Shown here piece by piece: positions 62,554-64,000 of a stretch of DNA of 64,000 nucleotides. This stretch comes from Variovorax jilinensis (GTDB lineage Bacteria > Pseudomonadota > Gammaproteobacteria > Burkholderiales > Burkholderiaceae_C), in contig NZ_JASZYQ010000001.1 in assembly GCF_030316885.1 (NCBI RefSeq), positions 682,001 to 746,000 on the forward strand, in the 5' to 3' direction. Made by a program: the position numbers and the translations under genes. The stretch's first letter is position 1. Each line of letters starts with the position of its first letter. Under the pieces are notes generated by a model, which saw only the letters and a list, made by a program, of their open reading frames with translations, was not told the origin of the DNA and did not search any database.

Positions 62554-63456
62554 ATGGACAGCCTCGACCTGATCAAGACCTTCCGCGAGGTGGCCTCCCA
62601 CGGCAGCTTCTCGCGGGCCGCCACGCGGCTCGATGTCTCGAAGGCCACGGTCAGCAAGTACATCGCCGAGCTCGAGACGCGCCTGGGCGTGCGGCTGCTC
62701 AACCGCTCCACGCGCGCCGTGAGCCTGACCGATGCCGGCGCGCTGCTGCTGGAGCGCAGCAAGCCGATGATGGAGCTGTTCGAGCTCACGCAGGCCGAGG
62801 TGCAGGAGCGTGCGAGCAAGCCCGCGGGCCGGCTGCGCATCTCGGCACCGGCGGGCGCCGGCCAGGGTGACCTGCCGAAGGCGCTGGGCCAGTTCATGGG
62901 CTTCTACCCGGATGTCAGCATCAGCCTCGAACTCACGAACCGCACGATCGACATGGCCGAGGACGGCATCGACCTCGCGCTGCACTTCGGTCCGATCGAG
63001 GACGAGAACCTGATCGTGCGCAAGCTGGCAAGGCGCAACCTGCTGGTCTGCGCCTCGCCGATCTACTGGAAGAAGCACGGCAAGCCGACGCATCCGGGCG
63101 AGCTGTCGACCCATGACGCGCTGACCCAGTCGCGCCAGGGCCAGCACCCGCACTGGCGCTTCGAGGTCGACGGCAAGCCCTTCGACGTCGCGGTGAAGAG
63201 CCGCATGGATGCGACCGAGAGCGCGCCGCTGATCCAGGTCGCGATGCAGGGCTTCGGCGTCATCTACATGGCCGACATGCTGGTGCAGCCGCACATCGAC
63301 CAGGGCGAACTGGTGCCGGTGCTGCAGGACTTCACGCGCAGCGACATGTGGCTGTCGGTGGCCTACCTGCAGCGCCGCCTGAACAGCGCGGCGCTGCGCG
63401 TGCTGCTCGACTTCCTCGAGACCCGCTTCAAGTCCCGCGGGCGCCCGCCGGCCTGA
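62554..63456 (+). CDS. LysR-family transcriptional regulator
   Basis: DNA-binding regulator of 300 residues. A winged helix-turn-helix (about 1-60, SHGSFSRAATRLDVSKATVS and IAELETRLGVRLLNRSTR) is followed by a periplasmic-binding-protein-like effector domain (about 90-295). The subfamily is that of CrgA-like regulators. The gene is 8 bp downstream of apbC on the same strand, so it is not in the usual divergent LysR arrangement and its target is not obvious. Confidence 0.92.
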   Translation: MDSLDLIKTFREVASHGSFSRAATRLDVSKATVSKYIAELETRLGVRLLNRSTRAVSLTDAGALLLERSKPMMELFELTQAEVQERASKPAGRLRISAPAGAGQGDLPKALGQFMGFYPDVSISLELTNRTIDMAEDGIDLALHFGPIEDENLIVRKLARRNLLVCASPIYWKKHGKPTHPGELSTHDALTQSRQGQHPHWRFEVDGKPFDVAVKSRMDATESAPLIQVAMQGFGVIYMADMLVQPHIDQGELVPVLQDFTRSDMWLSVAYLQRRLNSAALRVLLDFLETRFKSRGRPPA

Positions 63457-63475
63457 CGCCGACCGCTCCGCGGCA

Positions 63476-63504
63476 TTTACGCGCGCGGCGCCCGGCCCTA
63501 CATT
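63476..63504 (+). promoter_or_regulatory. Putative promoter of the last lipoprotein gene
   Basis: TTTACG (63476-63481) and TACATT (63499-63504) are 17 bp apart, and the -10 sits in the loop of an inverted repeat CCGGCCC/GGGCCGG (63492-63498 and 63506-63512). The start ATG lies 41 bp further on. Confidence 0.45.
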
Positions 63505-63545
63505 CGGGCCGGCGGAGCACCGCACGACAACAACACGGAGACACC

Positions 63546-64000
63546 ATGACCCTTCGCATTCCTTCGGCGCGCCCGCTCGCGCTCCTTGCCCTGGCCGCCT
63601 GCGCGGCGCTCTACGGCTGCAGCAGCACGCCGGGGGGCGGGGGGCAGCGCCAGCTCATGCTCGTCGCCAACGACGAGAAGCAGTCCTGGAACGATGCCGG
63701 GGCGGTGCAGCTCGCGCCGCACGGCCGCGACAGCGTGCAGATCCTCGACATCGGCAGCGATCCGCTGGCACCGCGCTCGGTCGGAACCCTGGCGCTCGAC
63801 AACACGATCGCCGGGCCGCCGACCAACCTCGCGATCACGGCCGACGAGCGGCTGGCGCTGGTCGCCAATTCGCTCAACGTGGTGGAGGAGAACGGCGTGC
63901 GCAGGCAGGTGCCCGACAACCGCCTGTTCGTGATCGACCTCGCGGCCACGCCGCCGAAGCTGATCGATACCGTGCTGGTCGGCAAGCAGCCGTCGGGCCT
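63546..64000 (+). CDS. Beta-propeller lipoprotein, 3' end cut by window edge
   Basis: The first 151 codons of a lipoprotein. The signal peptide (about 1-24) offers two cysteines: LAAC (Cys19) fits the lipobox better than LYGC (Cys25). The mature part has repeats typical of YncE-like propellers, such as DSVQILDIGSDPLAP and NRLFVIDLAATPPKLIDTVL. It lies 89 bp downstream of a LysR gene with its own promoter-like elements. Function unknown. Confidence 0.7.
   Translation, partial: MTLRIPSARPLALLALAACAALYGCSSTPGGGGQRQLMLVANDEKQSWNDAGAVQLAPHGRDSVQILDIGSDPLAPRSVGTLALDNTIAGPPTNLAITADERLALVANSLNVVEENGVRRQVPDNRLFVIDLAATPPKLIDTVLVGKQPSG

Overview
The window is GC-rich chromosomal DNA from a betaproteobacterium of the Comamonadaceae type, most likely Variovorax or a close relative. 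The case rests on family content and gene order: prfA/hemA, a ugpBAECQ transporter, a ubiE-ubiJ-ubiB group, gpmA-ctpA-moeB divergent from rhodanese-grxC-secB-gpsA, a non-discriminating-type AspRS and palindromic intergenic repeats. The genus is an inference, because nothing could be searched. I saw no tRNA, rRNA, CRISPR array, phage or complete insertion sequence. This is mostly ordinary chromosome with a few accessory islands.

Layout. 1-9.4 kb: the end of proS, a lytic transglycosylase, then a minus-strand block (CNNM/CorC-type membrane protein, a stand-alone Lon-like AAA ATPase, a cupin, grxD, prmC, prfA, hemA). 9.4-17 kb: an MscS-type channel and the glycerol-3-phosphate uptake operon ugpB-A-E-C-Q. 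Three tandem hairpins, one a classic terminator, separate ugpB from the rest. 17-25.4 kb: serA, a large lipoprotein with a duplicated small module, and a 1295-residue DUF3683/FAD/4Fe-4S/CCG oxidoreductase. 25.4-31.8 kb: HIT, DUF971, ubiE, a Tim44-like protein, ubiJ, ubiB and a sodium:solute symporter. 31.9-38.1 kb: an FmdB-like protein, DUF502, aspS, nudB, an EEP-family hydrolase, folE, a BLUF photoreceptor, and a DUF429 protein that seems to start at CTG.

38.2-43.7 kb is a stress and envelope cluster. It holds CsbD, a BON lipoprotein, a DUF1328/YqjD/YqjE/YqjK-like minus-strand operon, a CHASE3 histidine kinase, a divergent NarL-type regulator and a single-domain receiver. 43.7-51.3 kb carries an AsmA-like protein and the gpmA/secB housekeeping block. 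Between the convergent genes gpsA and scpA lie three tandem 88/89-bp hairpin-rich repeats. 51.5-59.9 kb holds scpA, a DUF3460 gene, small secreted proteins, a serine hydrolase, a SulP permease with STAS domain, metG and a GNAT acetyltransferase. The last 4 kb has a patatin-like phospholipase, apbC/mrp, a LysR regulator and the start of a beta-propeller lipoprotein.

The most unusual non-coding object is a 267-bp element at 61161-61427, between the divergent patatin and apbC genes. It has 30-bp terminal inverted repeats matching at 29 of 30 positions and encloses two further nested hairpins, so most of its length can pair into a three-way junction.
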